Under the pieces are notes generated by a model. The model did no database searches. It was not told the DNA's origin and saw nothing but the letters and a program-made list of their open reading frames with translations. From a bacterium BMS3Bbin13 (GTDB lineage: Bacteria; Pseudomonadota; Gammaproteobacteria; 21-64-14): a stretch of 64,000 nucleotides of DNA. The translations under genes were made by a program, and so were the position numbers. Of this stretch, positions 29,030-38,570 are shown one piece after another. Every line of letters begins with the position of its first letter. Position 1 is the stretch's first letter. The stretch covers positions 1 to 64,000 of the forward strand of contig BDTW01000015.1 in the NCBI GenBank assembly GCA_002897735.1. The letters are read 5' to 3'.

Positions 29030-29320
29030 CTACTTGTACATGGTCTTCTTGAACATGCGGTTGATCTTCTCGTTGGTCGCGTCGATGGCCTTCTTGTTGG
29101 CCGCCGCCTGCTGCAACGCCTCGTCGGCCTTCTGATTCGCCTGATCCGCGGTGCTCTGTGCGGCCTGGGCCGTGCTCTGTGCAGCCTGGGCCGTGCTCTG
29201 CGCACTCCGGGCCGCCGAGTTGGCGGTGTTCAACTGGTCGGTGGTGGCACAGCCGCCCGCGAGGCCGACGACGAGCGCCAGCGCCGCGATCTTGGCCGGG
29301 GTCCCCAATGATTTTCGCAT
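29030..29320 (-). CDS. Murein lipoprotein, Lpp/OprI-like
   Basis: Protein of 96 residues. Lipoprotein signal with lipobox AGGC (Cys24), then an alanine-rich heptad coiled coil with repeats of the AQSTAQAAQSTADQANQK type, and a final INRMFKKTMYK with a C-terminal lysine. OprI and Lpp form trimeric coiled coils linked to diaminopimelate through the terminal Lys. Excellent ribosome-binding site (AAGGAG). The two flanking L,D-transpeptidase genes are the right enzyme class to make the bond. Confidence 0.87.
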   Translation of the reverse strand: MRKSLGTPAKIAALALVVGLAGGCATTDQLNTANSAARSAQSTAQAAQSTAQAAQSTADQANQKADEALQQAAANKKAIDATNEKINRMFKKTMYK

Positions 29321-29362
29321 GACGGTCTCTCCTTCCGGGGGGGTAAGACGTAACGGTTCGCA

Positions 29363-29393
29363 AGTATATCGGATTTCGCGCGTCCGATTCCAA
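29363..29393 (-). promoter_or_regulatory. Sigma-70 promoter of the lipoprotein gene
   Basis: On the minus strand TTGGAA (complement of 29388-29393), 19 bp, TATACT (complement of 29363-29368). The predicted leader is about 36 nt. The spacer is two bases longer than ideal. Confidence 0.5.
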
Positions 29394-29427
29394 AGGATTC
29401 CCGCGCCGCGATCCGAATGCGGGCGGC

Positions 29428-29994
29428 TCAGCGCACCACCACCTTGGTGCCGATGCGCACCCAGCGCGCAAGCCGGTCGATCTGCGCGTTGGTGAGGGCG
29501 ATACATCCGCCGGTCCAGTTGAGCCGGCGATGGATCCATGGGTCGGCATGGCCCAGTCCGTGGATGCCGAGGTCGCCCCCGAGCGGCGTGTCCTGCGGCG
29601 GAAGGCGGTGATGGCGCACCGCCCACAGGATGCGGCGTACCGTCTCCGGTCCGATCAGGTCATGGTCGAATGCGCGCCAGACGTAGGGCGGGGTGGGGTA
29701 GTCGAAGCCGAAGAACCGATGGAACACACTGTGATCGTTGATCCAGGCGATGCGGAAGGTGCCGAGCGGGGTGGCGTTGTCGTCGCGTCGTCGCAGCCGC
29801 ACCACGCCGGCCCGGCCGATGGCGATCCCGGGGAAACGGGCCTCCACCCGGCCGTCCAGGACCACCGAGAGCACGGCCTTGCGGGTGTCGACCAGCAGCC
29901 ACGGCGCACCTTGCGCGGGCGCCGCCGTCGCGAGAGCCAGGACCGCGAACAGCAACAGTCCCGGCGCCCGCCGTCCGTTCAACGCGCCCGGCAT
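29428..29994 (-). CDS. L,D-transpeptidase (YkuD domain, no LysM)
   Basis: Protein of 188 residues. Signal peptide (LLLFAVLALATAAPAQGA) followed at once by the YkuD domain. Active-site segment GIHGLGHADPWIHRRLNWTGGCIALTN has the His and the Cys in T-G-G-C-I-A-L. It is a second, shorter transpeptidase, upstream of the lipoprotein gene on the same strand. It could cross-link peptidoglycan, attach the lipoprotein or remove it (the DpaA activity); sequence alone does not choose. Confidence 0.87.
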   Translation of the reverse strand: MPGALNGRRAPGLLLFAVLALATAAPAQGAPWLLVDTRKAVLSVVLDGRVEARFPGIAIGRAGVVRLRRRDDNATPLGTFRIAWINDHSVFHRFFGFDYPTPPYVWRAFDHDLIGPETVRRILWAVRHHRLPPQDTPLGGDLGIHGLGHADPWIHRRLNWTGGCIALTNAQIDRLARWVRIGTKVVVR

Positions 29995-30167
29995 CCCGCG
30001 ACCGCCCGTTTCAACGTCGTTTCGCCGTCATAGTGGTCACCGCAATAGGATAAAGCGGGCGGCGGTTCGCCCAAAGGACGAGCGGATCGGCGACATCCAA
30101 CGAAGACTGTTGGTCCCCGCCGGGTCCCGGCCCGGAGTATGATGGCGGAGGCGTCTGGGTGGGGACC

Positions 30168-31241
30168 ATGATCGAATCCGACCGGTTGGTGAGCCCGCGG
30201 CTCGCGGGAGACGAGGACGCGGCGGAGCGTACCATACGCCCGCGCACCCTCGGGGAATACGTGGGGCAGGCGCCGGTGTGCGAGCAGATGGATATCTTCA
30301 TCCGCGCCGCGCGCGAGCGCGGCGAGGCCCTGGATCACGTACTGATCTTCGGGCCGCCCGGCTTGGGCAAGACCACACTGGCGCACGTGATCGCCAACGA
30401 GCTGGGCGTCAATCTGCGCCACACGTCCGGCCCGGTGCTGGAGCGCCCCGGCGACTTGGTGGCACTGCTCACCAACCTGGAACCGCGCGACGCCCTGTTC
30501 GTGGACGAGATCCACCGCCTCGGCCCGGTGGTCGAGGAGATCCTCTATCCGGCGATGGAGGACTACCAAGTCGACATCATGATCGGCGAGGGGCCGGCGG
30601 CGCGCTCCATCCGGCTCGACCTGCCGCCGTTCACGCTGGTGGGGGCCACGACGCGCGCCGGGCTGTTGACTTCGCCGCTGCGCGATCGCTTCGGTATCGT
30701 GCAGCGCCTGGAGTTCTACAGTGCCGCGGACCTGACGGGGATCGTGGCGCGTTCGGGGACGATCCTGGGCCTGGAGGTGACCGGCGAGGGGGCCGCGGAG
30801 ATCGCGCGCCGCGCGCGCGGGACGCCGCGGATCGCCAACCGGCTGTTGCGCCGGGTCCGGGACTACGCCCAGGTCGAGGGCGACGGGCGCATCACGCGTG
30901 AGAGCGCCGCACGCGCCATGAACATGCTCAAGGTGGACGCCAACGGGTTCGACGTCATGGACCGCAAGCTGCTCGGCACGCTGATCGAGAAGTTCGACGG
31001 AGGGCCGGTCGGCATCGACAGCTTGGCGGCGGCGATCGCCGAGGAGCGCGGCACGATCGAGGACGTGGTCGAACCGTTCCTGATCCAGCAGGGCTATATG
31101 ATGCGCACGTCGCGCGGCCGGGTCGCCACGCGCACCGCCTATGAACACTTCGGACGGATGCCGCCCGCGCGCACCGGTGCGGCGCAGGCCGCGGTGCAGG
31201 ATCTGTTCGTCGCCGGGCGGGGCGAAGACGGCCCCGACTGA
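30168..31241 (+). CDS. ruvB: RuvB Holliday-junction helicase
   Basis: Protein of 357 residues. AAA+ motor with Walker [12 protein letters not shown], Walker B FVDEIHRL, sensor 1 GATTRAG and the arginine-finger region LRDRFGI. The C-terminal winged helix is [21 protein letters not shown] at 30168 (GGGG upstream) preferred over GTG at 30159. It is separated from ruvA by the lipoprotein/transpeptidase group. Confidence 0.96.
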   Translation: MIESDRLVSPRLAGDEDAAERTIRPRTLGEYVGQAPVCEQMDIFIRAARERGEALDHVLIFGPPGLGKTTLAHVIANELGVNLRHTSGPVLERPGDLVALLTNLEPRDALFVDEIHRLGPVVEEILYPAMEDYQVDIMIGEGPAARSIRLDLPPFTLVGATTRAGLLTSPLRDRFGIVQRLEFYSAADLTGIVARSGTILGLEVTGEGAAEIARRARGTPRIANRLLRRVRDYAQVEGDGRITRESAARAMNMLKVDANGFDVMDRKLLGTLIEKFDGGPVGIDSLAAAIAEERGTIEDVVEPFLIQQGYMMRTSRGRVATRTAYEHFGRMPPARTGAAQAAVQDLFVAGRGEDGPD

Positions 31242-31351
31242 GCGGGTGCGAGCGCGCATGCGGTGCCCCGCCCGGCGTGTCCGGAGCGGTCGGACGACAA
31301 CGATGCGGATCGCGTTGCGGGAAGGCATGGAGGTGATTTCCGGGCGATGGG

Positions 31352-33535
31352 TTATACCGAGTTTCGCTTGCTTGCGTACTCAAGGAATTCCTCGGCACAA
31401 ACGGGTTTGCTGAAATAGTAGCCCTGGAAAACATCGCAGCCGAATTCCATCAACATGCTCAGTTGCACGGCGTCCTCGACCCCCTCGGCGACCACCCGGA
31501 ATCCGAGGGTATGCGCCATGTCGATGGTGGACTTCACCAGCGTGGCATCCGATGCGTCGGTCGCCATGTTGGTCACGAAGCTGCGATCGATCTTCAGGAC
31601 ATCGACCGGGAAGTTGCGCAGACGTGACAACGATGAGTAGCCCGTGCCGAAATCATCGATGGCGATCTTGAAGCCCATGCCCGACAAGGCATGCAGGTGT
31701 TCGATGACATGATCGGAATATCGCGTTATTCCGGTCTCGGTGATCTCCAGTTCGACCGACTCCGGCCGGAAGCCGCGGGTGGCGCAAGCCCTGGCGAATT
31801 CCTCGATGATATTTTTGGACAGGATCTGGTGCGGGGAGACATTGACGGCCAGTCGCGGGAAATAATCGGAATCATACAATCCCGCCTCGCGCCAGCGGGC
31901 CATCTGATCAAGGGTGCTTTCGAGCACCCAGCGGCCGATATCGATGATGACGCCCCGTTCTTCGGCGATCCCGATAAATACATCGGGTGGAATATCGCCG
32001 TACTCTTTGCTGCGCCAACGCAACAGAACCTCGGCGCCGGTAATCCGGCCCCGACGGTCCGCCTGCGGCTGGTATACCAGAAACAGTTCATTGCGTTCGA
32101 TGGCCTTTCCGATCGCCGCACCCAGAAATCGCCGGTGATCCGCCTGCCGTTCCATTTCCCGGGTATGGATCTGATATCCGCCGCGTGAATGCTCCTTGCA
32201 ATGGGTGAGGGCGATAGCCGAACGCCGCAACAGGGACTCGACGTCCGCATCCCGCCCGCTCCCCCACGCGATACCGATGGAACCCTCGAGGGTCAGCTCA
32301 TGTTGCTCGAATTCGAACGTCGCATGCAACCGCTCGTTGATCGCCGCCGCCAGCCCGCCGGCGAGGGCCGGGATCTTTTCATCATTTCCATGCCGCTCCA
32401 GGTAGGCGATCACGAATTCATCGGCCCCCATGCGGGCTTTGACGGCGCTTCTCGGGACGCCGCTGATGCGGCGTGCGGCTTCGCACAGAACGGCATCACC
32501 GGCACGCCGGCCAAGTCCGGAATTGATCTCATGGAAATAATCCAGATCCAGGGTCAGGACAACAACCCGGCGATCATTCGATCGGGACCGGGAAAGCATT
32601 TTTTCGAGTTTCTCATGCAATAGCGATGCATTGGGCAACCCCGTTACGCTGTCGTAATAGGCGAGCCGGCGGATCTTCTCTTCCGCGGATTTGATGGGGG
32701 ACAGATCGATGAACATGCCCGCATAACGCAGCACCTTGTTTTGGTCGTCCTTCAAAGCGACGATATTCAACCACTCCGGATATATCGCCCCGTCCTTGCG
32801 CCGGTTCCAGATCTCGCCTTCCCAGAAGCCCCGCTCGTTGATGCTGCGCCACATGGCCGCATAAAAATCCGGCCCCTGCCGGCCGGATCTGAGTATCGAG
32901 GGCGTCATGCCGACGGCTTCTTCGACGGCATAGCCCGAAACTTTTTCGAACGCCCGGTTGACCCATTGAATCTTCAGTTTGCGGTCGGTAATCACGACCC
33001 CGTGAGAACTGTGGGCCAGAATCAGGTCGGCGAGCCGCTTTTCCTGGTGTATCTGTACGCCGGCTATCAGCAGGGCGATGATTCCGGCGAAATTCTCGAG
33101 TATATGCACCTCGCCGGCATCGTACGCATGGCCGGTTTTGATATATAAAACCATGACGCCCAGCAGTCGGTTCCGCAGCTTGATCGGCACCACGTAGTGG
33201 CCGTGGTCACACATGTCCTCGTAATGGGTTTCATGCCGTTCGTCCACGCGGGCCGCGTGCAGGAGTTCGGCCGATGCCGCCACCCGGCCGCACAGGCAGT
33301 GACCATAGCGCACCTTGGCACAGGTTTTTTTTATGGAAGGGGGGAGGTTGACCGTGGCGACGAGCGTCAGCCGCCTGTTTGCCGGCCCCGACAGAAAGAC
33401 ACCGCCGGCGTTCGTGTCCAACCAGGGCAGTTGGAGAATCGTCTCCAGAATGCCGCGCAGCACCTCGTTGAGGTTGGCCGCATGGCCGCCGTCGGGCACC
33501 TCGATGATTCCGTTCGGTTCTCGGTCTTCCCGCAT
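31352..33535 (-). CDS. GAF-PAS-GGDEF-EAL cyclic-di-GMP protein
   Basis: Protein of about 727 residues. GAF domain (about 20-165), PAS/PAC (175-290, ITDRKLKIQWVNRAF...GYAVEEAVGMTPS), GGDEF-like domain (295-455) with GADEF in place of GGDEF, and EAL domain (470-720). The EAL half has all landmarks: GAEVLLRW (EVL variant), NVSPHQI, ELEITETG, IDDFGTGYSS, KIDRSFV, VAEGVE and QGYYFSKP. It is therefore most likely a phosphodiesterase whose GGDEF half is regulatory. ATG at 33535 with GGAAA upstream; the frame is open 29 codons further. Signals sensed by GAF/PAS are unknown. Confidence 0.9.
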   Translation of the reverse strand: MREDREPNGIIEVPDGGHAANLNEVLRGILETILQLPWLDTNAGGVFLSGPANRRLTLVATVNLPPSIKKTCAKVRYGHCLCGRVAASAELLHAARVDERHETHYEDMCDHGHYVVPIKLRNRLLGVMVLYIKTGHAYDAGEVHILENFAGIIALLIAGVQIHQEKRLADLILAHSSHGVVITDRKLKIQWVNRAFEKVSGYAVEEAVGMTPSILRSGRQGPDFYAAMWRSINERGFWEGEIWNRRKDGAIYPEWLNIVALKDDQNKVLRYAGMFIDLSPIKSAEEKIRRLAYYDSVTGLPNASLLHEKLEKMLSRSRSNDRRVVVLTLDLDYFHEINSGLGRRAGDAVLCEAARRISGVPRSAVKARMGADEFVIAYLERHGNDEKIPALAGGLAAAINERLHATFEFEQHELTLEGSIGIAWGSGRDADVESLLRRSAIALTHCKEHSRGGYQIHTREMERQADHRRFLGAAIGKAIERNELFLVYQPQADRRGRITGAEVLLRWRSKEYGDIPPDVFIGIAEERGVIIDIGRWVLESTLDQMARWREAGLYDSDYFPRLAVNVSPHQILSKNIIEEFARACATRGFRPESVELEITETGITRYSDHVIEHLHALSGMGFKIAIDDFGTGYSSLSRLRNFPVDVLKIDRSFVTNMATDASDATLVKSTIDMAHTLGFRVVAEGVEDAVQLSMLMEFGCDVFQGYYFSKPVCAEEFLEYASKRNSV

Positions 33536-34138
33536 TATTTCCGTCTCATTTCCCGGGCCGCCGGAACGCCCGGGATTTCCAGGATGCCCCTGGGTGATCA
33601 ATGGGTATCCGGGTATCGGCACGACTCAGCGGGGAGTTAGGCTTGATTCGGAGTTTTCACGCAATACCTCGAGGTCCTTCCGAAGAATTGGGGGGGGCGA
33701 TGAGAAGGCCGGCCGTATTGGTTGCACTCCATTACTGTAGTTCACTTGAGATCCCATGGTTCCGGTCTTGCGGCGGCAGCCGGACGGGGTATTAAAGATC
33801 CTTGTGTTTCAGTGGATTAAAGGGCCTTCAGCGACCTGCCGCCGCTCCGGGTGTCGGTCGCGCGGTTCCGCCCTTTCGGGCGGGGGCCTTGAGCGTGGGA
33901 GGGGAGATCGGGCTGAAAGGGCGGGCAATCGTGGTATCGCCCCTGGCGTCGAGCGGCGGGCTGTGACATGGGCGGCGCAGTCCGCGCCGGTGCCTTCCTC
34001 CCACGCTCGCCCCGGGCGGCGTGTCCGCGATTGCAAAGAACCCCTTGCCGGAGTGTGGCGGTCCCCGTACAGTAGCCGAAGCCCAGCGGGGCGTCGGTTG
34101 AACTTCACTGCAACGCGGTGCAAATCCCTGTCACGATC
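33536..34138. other. Gene-free spacer with inverted repeats
   Basis: About 600 bp between the c-di-GMP gene and ybgC. It has a CCGCCC-TTTC-GGGCGG hairpin (33867-33882) and a 12-bp inverted repeat, GAGCGTGGGAGG at 33890-33901 and its complement at 33997-34008. No gene is supported. The tol operon promoter must lie here but I could not point to it. Confidence 0.5.
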
Positions 34139-34549
34139 GTGAACGTGTTCGTGTGGCCGGTTCGGGTGTACTACGAGGATACCGACGCCGGTGGTATCGT
34201 ATATTACGCGAACTACCTGAAATTCATGGAGCGGGCACGTACCGAGTGGCTGCGCGCACTGGGGTTTGAACAGGACCGGCTGCGGGAGCGGGAAGGGGTC
34301 ATCTTCGCGGTGCGTTCGGTATGCCTCGATTTCATCAAGCCGGCACGTTTTAACGACCTCCTGGACGTCACCGTGCAACCGGTGCGGAAACGGCCGGCGA
34401 GCTTGGTGCTGGATCAGGAGGTGCGGGCGGGGCGGGGGCCGTCACGGTCGCTGTGCCGGGGGCGTGTGCGCATCGCCTGTCTGGACGCCCGGACACTGAA
34501 CCCCCGCGCGCTGCCGCGGTCTTTGCTCTTGGAGATCCCCGGTGAGTAG
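34139..34549 (+). CDS. ybgC: YbgC acyl-CoA thioesterase
   Basis: Hotdog-fold protein of about 136 residues. The signature YYEDTDAGGIVYYANYLKFMERARTEWL carries the catalytic Asp. First gene of the Tol-Pal operon in most gammaproteobacteria. The start is one of several in-frame GTG codons (34118-34151); 34139 gives a family-like N-terminus FVWPVRVYYED. tolQ overlaps its end by eight bases. Confidence 0.93.
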   Translation: MNVFVWPVRVYYEDTDAGGIVYYANYLKFMERARTEWLRALGFEQDRLREREGVIFAVRSVCLDFIKPARFNDLLDVTVQPVRKRPASLVLDQEVRAGRGPSRSLCRGRVRIACLDARTLNPRALPRSLLLEIPGE

Positions 34550-35276
34550 CGATCTGTCCATTCTCCATCTGGTCATGGGCGCGAGTCCGCTGGTGCAGGC
34601 CGTGCTGGTTGCGCTGCTGCTGGCGTCGATCCTGTCCTGGACGGTGATCCTGCAGAAACGCAAGATACTGCGGCGTGCGCAGTCGGCGGCGGACGCGTTC
34701 GAGGACCGCTTCTGGTCGGGGACGGACCTCGGCGCCATCTACCAGCAGCTCGGTCGTCGCAACCACGACCTCGCCGGGATGGAGCGGATCTTCGAGGCCG
34801 GATTCAAAGAATTCATGCGCCTGCACAAGCAGTCCGGCGCCGAGGCGCGCGCGGCGGTGGAGGGTGCGCAGCGCGCGATGCGCGTGGTGCTCTCCCGCGA
34901 GGTGGACGAACTCGAGACCCAGTTGCCGTTCCTTGCGACGGTGGGTTCGACGAGCCCTTACGTCGGGTTGTTCGGGACCGTGTGGGGGATCATGAACGCC
35001 TTTCAGAACCTCGGCGGCGCCACGCAGGCCACCATCGCCCACGTCGCGCCGGGCATCTCCGAGGCCCTGGTGGCCACCGCGATGGGCCTGTTCGCTGCGA
35101 TCCCGGCGGTGATCGCCTACAATCGCTACACCACTGTGCTCGACCGCCTGGTCAACCGATATGAGAATTTCATGGAAGAGTTCTCGACCATCCTCCAGCG
35201 CCACGCCTTGAGTCGGCGCCGCGATCCCGCCGCCACGCCCGGGCCGGCCCTCGACCAGACGGCGGAACAGGCCTGA
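34542..35276 (+). CDS. tolQ: TolQ, proton-channel subunit
   Basis: Inner-membrane protein of 244 residues of the MotA/TolQ/ExbB family with three hydrophobic segments (about 17-37, 135-157, 170-190). The conserved TVGSTSPYVGLFGTVWGIMNAF and ISEALVATAMGLFAAIPAV belong to the second and third helices. With TolR it uses the proton gradient to energise TolA during outer-membrane constriction. GTG start inside ybgC. Confidence 0.95.
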   Translation: MSSDLSILHLVMGASPLVQAVLVALLLASILSWTVILQKRKILRRAQSAADAFEDRFWSGTDLGAIYQQLGRRNHDLAGMERIFEAGFKEFMRLHKQSGAEARAAVEGAQRAMRVVLSREVDELETQLPFLATVGSTSPYVGLFGTVWGIMNAFQNLGGATQATIAHVAPGISEALVATAMGLFAAIPAVIAYNRYTTVLDRLVNRYENFMEEFSTILQRHALSRRRDPAATPGPALDQTAEQA

Positions 35277-35299
35277 GCCGCGGGGCCGGGTCGATCCCG

Positions 35300-35731
35300 A
35301 TGAGTCGAGTCTCCGCAAGGCGCAGGCGGTTGATGTCCGACATCAACGTCGTTCCCTATATCGACGTGATGTTGGTGTTGCTGGTGATCTTCATGATCAC
35401 CGCGCCGCTGCTGACCCAGGGTGTCAAGGTGGAACTGCCCCGGGCCTCGGCACAGCCGCTGCCCCCCGATGCCGGGGAACCGCTGGTGGTGACGGTGGAC
35501 CAACAGGGCCGCTACTATCTGAACGTCGGCGACCATCCCGGTCGGCCGCTCGACGTCGATACGTTGGTAACGCGCGTGGCTGCGGTGCTCAAGCTCCGCC
35601 CAGGGACCAAGGTCATGGTGCGCGCCGATGAACGCGTCGCCTATGGCACGGTGGTGCGGGTGATGACGTTGCTTCAGGGGGCGGGGGTTCCCAGCGTGGG
35701 GCTGGTGACCGAACCGCCGCCGCGCCGGTGA
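35300..35731 (+). CDS. tolR: TolR
   Basis: Protein of 143 residues. One N-terminal helix with the proton-path Asp (INVVPYIDVMLVLLVIFMI), then a periplasmic domain (KVMVRADERVAYGTVVRVM). Part of the TolQR motor. It ends overlapping the tolA GTG/ATG start. Confidence 0.95.
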   Translation: MSRVSARRRRLMSDINVVPYIDVMLVLLVIFMITAPLLTQGVKVELPRASAQPLPPDAGEPLVVTVDQQGRYYLNVGDHPGRPLDVDTLVTRVAAVLKLRPGTKVMVRADERVAYGTVVRVMTLLQGAGVPSVGLVTEPPPRR

Positions 35732-36642
35732 CCATGTGGCAGGTGCTGCGCAGAGACCCGGGGGCGTTCGTCGGAGCGCTGCTGATCCACGGGCTCGTAT
35801 TGGCGTTGCTGGTGCTCGGCCTGCTGCGTACGTCGCCGGTCCGGCCGGTGGGTTCGCCGGGGAAACACGTGATCCAGGCGGTGGCGGTCAATGCGAAGCA
35901 GGTCGACCGGGAGGTCGGGCGCTTGCGCAAGGCCGAGCAGGCGCGGCGTGCGAGGCAGGCCGCCGAGCGCCGGCGGCTCGCGAACCAGCGGCGGGCGCTC
36001 AAGCGCCAACGCGAGCGGCAGGCCCGCGAGGCGGTGGTGTTCAAGCGCCGGCGGCAGGAGGCGCAGCGCAAGCGCCGGGCGGCCGAGGCACGCCTCGAGG
36101 CGCAGCGCAAGGTACAGGCCGGGCGTCTCGCGAAGCTCAAAGAGCAGGCGGTCGCGCTGCAGAAGAAGAAGGAGGCCGAACAGCGGCACTTGGCCGAACT
36201 CGCGGCCAAGCGCAAGCGCGAGGCCGTGCAGCAGCGCCGTGCGGCGCAGGCGCGCAAGCGACGGGAGGCGGCGGAGAAGGCGCTGCAGACGCAGGTCGCG
36301 GCCGAGCAGCGTCAGGTCCAGGCGGCTCGCGCGCGGGAGGTCCGGACGATCGTCGATCGATACGTGCAGGCGATCAAGAACCAAGTGGAGCAGAATTGGC
36401 TGCGCCCGCCCGGTTCCGCGGCCGGGCTCTCCTGCACGGTGGAGGTCAAGTTGATCCCGGGTGGCGAGGTGACCGGCGTGAAGATCGCCAAGGGCAGTGG
36501 GGACCCGGTCTTCGACCGCTCGGTGGAGACCGCCGTGCGCAAGGCATCGCCGTTGCCGATGCCGTCCGACCCGTCGCTGTTCGACCGGTTCCGGGACCTC
36601 ACCTTCGTGTTCAAGCCGGTGCGGCAGGGGGGGGCATCTTGA
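35728..36642 (+). CDS. tolA: TolA
   Basis: Protein of about 304 residues. One N-terminal membrane helix (GALLIHGLVLALLVLGLL), a long helical domain rich in Ala/Arg/Lys/Gln/Glu (about 60-205), and a C-terminal domain with NWLRPPGSAAGLSCTVEV and KIAKGSGDPVFDRSVETAVRKA that contacts Pal/TolB. The GTG at 35728 overlaps the tolR stop; an ATG two codons later is possible. The central helix is rich in Arg where many relatives use Lys, an effect of high GC. Confidence 0.93.
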   Translation: MTMWQVLRRDPGAFVGALLIHGLVLALLVLGLLRTSPVRPVGSPGKHVIQAVAVNAKQVDREVGRLRKAEQARRARQAAERRRLANQRRALKRQRERQAREAVVFKRRRQEAQRKRRAAEARLEAQRKVQAGRLAKLKEQAVALQKKKEAEQRHLAELAAKRKREAVQQRRAAQARKRREAAEKALQTQVAAEQRQVQAARAREVRTIVDRYVQAIKNQVEQNWLRPPGSAAGLSCTVEVKLIPGGEVTGVKIAKGSGDPVFDRSVETAVRKASPLPMPSDPSLFDRFRDLTFVFKPVRQGGAS

Positions 36643-37949
36643 TCCGGACGATTCGCCGCCTACTGGCGGTGTTGTTGATTTGCGCGGGGACGCCGGCGTG
36701 GGCCGGGCTTACCATCCAGATTACTCGCGGGGTGGAGGGCGCGGTCCCGATCGCCGTCGTCCCGTTCGCCTGGAGCGGCCCCACGCCGGCGCCGCCCCAG
36801 GACATCGGTGCGATCATCGGCGCGGACCTCGCCCGCAGCGGACGCTTCGCGCCGCTCCCGGCAAAGGATCTGATCGCGCATCCCACCGCCCCGGGCCGGG
36901 TGAACCTTGCGAACTGGCGGGTGCTCGGCGTCAACAACCTGGTGATCGGCAGCGTGCGGGCGCTCGGTTCCGGGCGCTACCGGGTCGAGGTCTACCTCTA
37001 TGACGTTTATCAGTCGCCGCAGCAGGCGCAACTCCTGGGGCGGCGATTCACGGTTTCGGCCGCGCAGTTGCGTCGGACCGCGCACCACATCAGCGACCTG
37101 ATCTATCGACAGTTGACCGGACAGCCGGGCGCGTTCGACACCCGTGTCGCCTACGTGACGGTGTCGGGTCCGCTCAAGGCGCGCCGCTACGCCCTCAAGG
37201 TGGCCGACTCCGACGGCTACAACGCACATACGGTGCTGCAATCGACTCAGCCGATCATGTCGCCGGCTTGGTCGCCGAACGGCACGCGCCTGGCCTATGT
37301 GTCATTCGAGCACGGCCGCTCGGAGGTCTATATCCAGGACCTGGCGACCGGGGCGCGCAGGTTGGTGTCGTCCTTCGCCGGGCTCAACAGCGCGCCGGCC
37401 TGGTCGCCGGACGGGCGTGAGCTGGCGCTGACGCTCTCGCGCCGGGGCAATCCGGAGATCTACATCCTCGACCTCACGACCGGGAAGCCGCCGCGCCGGA
37501 TCACGCACGACCCGGCGATCGATACCAGTGCCGTGTGGATGCCCGACGGGCGCAACCTGGTGTTCACATCGGATCGCGGCGGCGGCCCGCAGTTGTATGA
37601 GATCCCGGTGCAGGGCGGGCCCGTGACGCGCCTGACCTTCGACGGGTCCTACAATGCCGCCCCCTCGGTCTCGCCGGACGGCGAACGCATCGCGATGGTC
37701 CACGGCCAGGGCGGCAGCTACCGGATCGCCGTGCTGGATCTCAAGAGCGGCCTGTTCCAGGTGCTCACGGACGGGCCGCTCGACGATTCGCCGAGTTTTG
37801 CCCCGAACGGGCAGATGATCCTGTATTCGGCGCAGTATCATGGCCGGCGCGTCCTGACCACCGTCACGGTGGAGGGGCGGGCCGGGCAGCGCCTGCTTTC
37901 CCAGGCGGGCGATGTACAGTCGCCGGCTTGGGGGCCGTATCGCAAATGA
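36639..37949 (+). CDS. tolB: TolB
   Basis: Periplasmic protein of 436 residues. Signal peptide (LLAVLLICAGTPAWA), an N-terminal alpha/beta domain, and a six-bladed beta-propeller with repeated S/A-P-A-W-S-P-x-G and S-P-D-G-x-x-I-A motifs. TTG start overlapping the tolA stop, with a G9 run as ribosome-binding site. It binds Pal and colicins in model organisms. Confidence 0.95.
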   Translation: MIRTIRRLLAVLLICAGTPAWAGLTIQITRGVEGAVPIAVVPFAWSGPTPAPPQDIGAIIGADLARSGRFAPLPAKDLIAHPTAPGRVNLANWRVLGVNNLVIGSVRALGSGRYRVEVYLYDVYQSPQQAQLLGRRFTVSAAQLRRTAHHISDLIYRQLTGQPGAFDTRVAYVTVSGPLKARRYALKVADSDGYNAHTVLQSTQPIMSPAWSPNGTRLAYVSFEHGRSEVYIQDLATGARRLVSSFAGLNSAPAWSPDGRELALTLSRRGNPEIYILDLTTGKPPRRITHDPAIDTSAVWMPDGRNLVFTSDRGGGPQLYEIPVQGGPVTRLTFDGSYNAAPSVSPDGERIAMVHGQGGSYRIAVLDLKSGLFQVLTDGPLDDSPSFAPNGQMILYSAQYHGRRVLTTVTVEGRAGQRLLSQAGDVQSPAWGPYRK

Positions 37950-38016
37950 ACAGAACCCATGGTCCGGTCGGGCCGTGGGCGGGTTTCCTGGTTCACGACG
38001 GCGGGAGGAATCGGAG

Positions 38017-38562
38017 ATGACGAAACGAATGCTGACGATCTGGCTGGGCGCGGCGGCGGCGCTGGTGCTCACCGCCTGTGCGGGCACCGGCGGGGGACAG
38101 ACCGGTGCCGCGGCTACGCCCGGCGGGGCGGGCGTGGCGGCCGGCGCGGGCGGTGCGCAGAGCTACGCCGCGGGCGGGACCGGGACGATCCAGGGCCGGG
38201 GCGTGGCGGGCGGGCGGCAGAACCTGCTGGAGAAGCGCACGATCTACTTCGCCTTCGACCGCAGCGTGGTGGAGTCGAAGTACCGCGACATCATCGCCGC
38301 CCATGCCGCCTACCTGTCGGCCCATCCCCCCATGAAGGTGACGTTGGAAGGGAATACGGACGAGAGGGGCAGTGCGGAGTACAATCTGGCCCTGGGCGAG
38401 CGGCGCGCGGAGGCGGTCAAGCAGATGATGCTGGTCCAGGGTGTGGCGTCCGCCCAGATCCGCACGATCAGCTTCGGGAAGGAGCGTCCCGTGTGTATGG
38501 CTCACGACGAGGCCTGCTGGCGGCTGAACCGCCGGGTGGACATCGTCTACTCGAAACAGTGA
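38017..38562 (+). CDS. pal: Pal, peptidoglycan-associated lipoprotein
   Basis: Lipoprotein of 181 residues. Lipobox LTAC (Cys21), a Gly/Ala-rich linker, and an OmpA-like domain with IYFAFDRSVVE, LEGNTDERGSAEYNLALGERRA (peptidoglycan-binding Asp/Arg) and RRVDIVY. GGGAGGAATCGGAG precedes the ATG. Confidence 0.95.
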   Translation: MTKRMLTIWLGAAAALVLTACAGTGGGQTGAAATPGGAGVAAGAGGAQSYAAGGTGTIQGRGVAGGRQNLLEKRTIYFAFDRSVVESKYRDIIAAHAAYLSAHPPMKVTLEGNTDERGSAEYNLALGERRAEAVKQMMLVQGVASAQIRTISFGKERPVCMAHDEACWRLNRRVDIVYSKQ

Positions 38563-38570
38563 GGCGCCTG

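Noticed and set aside
33890-34008. 12-bp inverted repeat GAGCGTGGGAGG with about 95 bp between arms
   Set aside because: Too short for its distance; no gene, target duplication or second copy seen.
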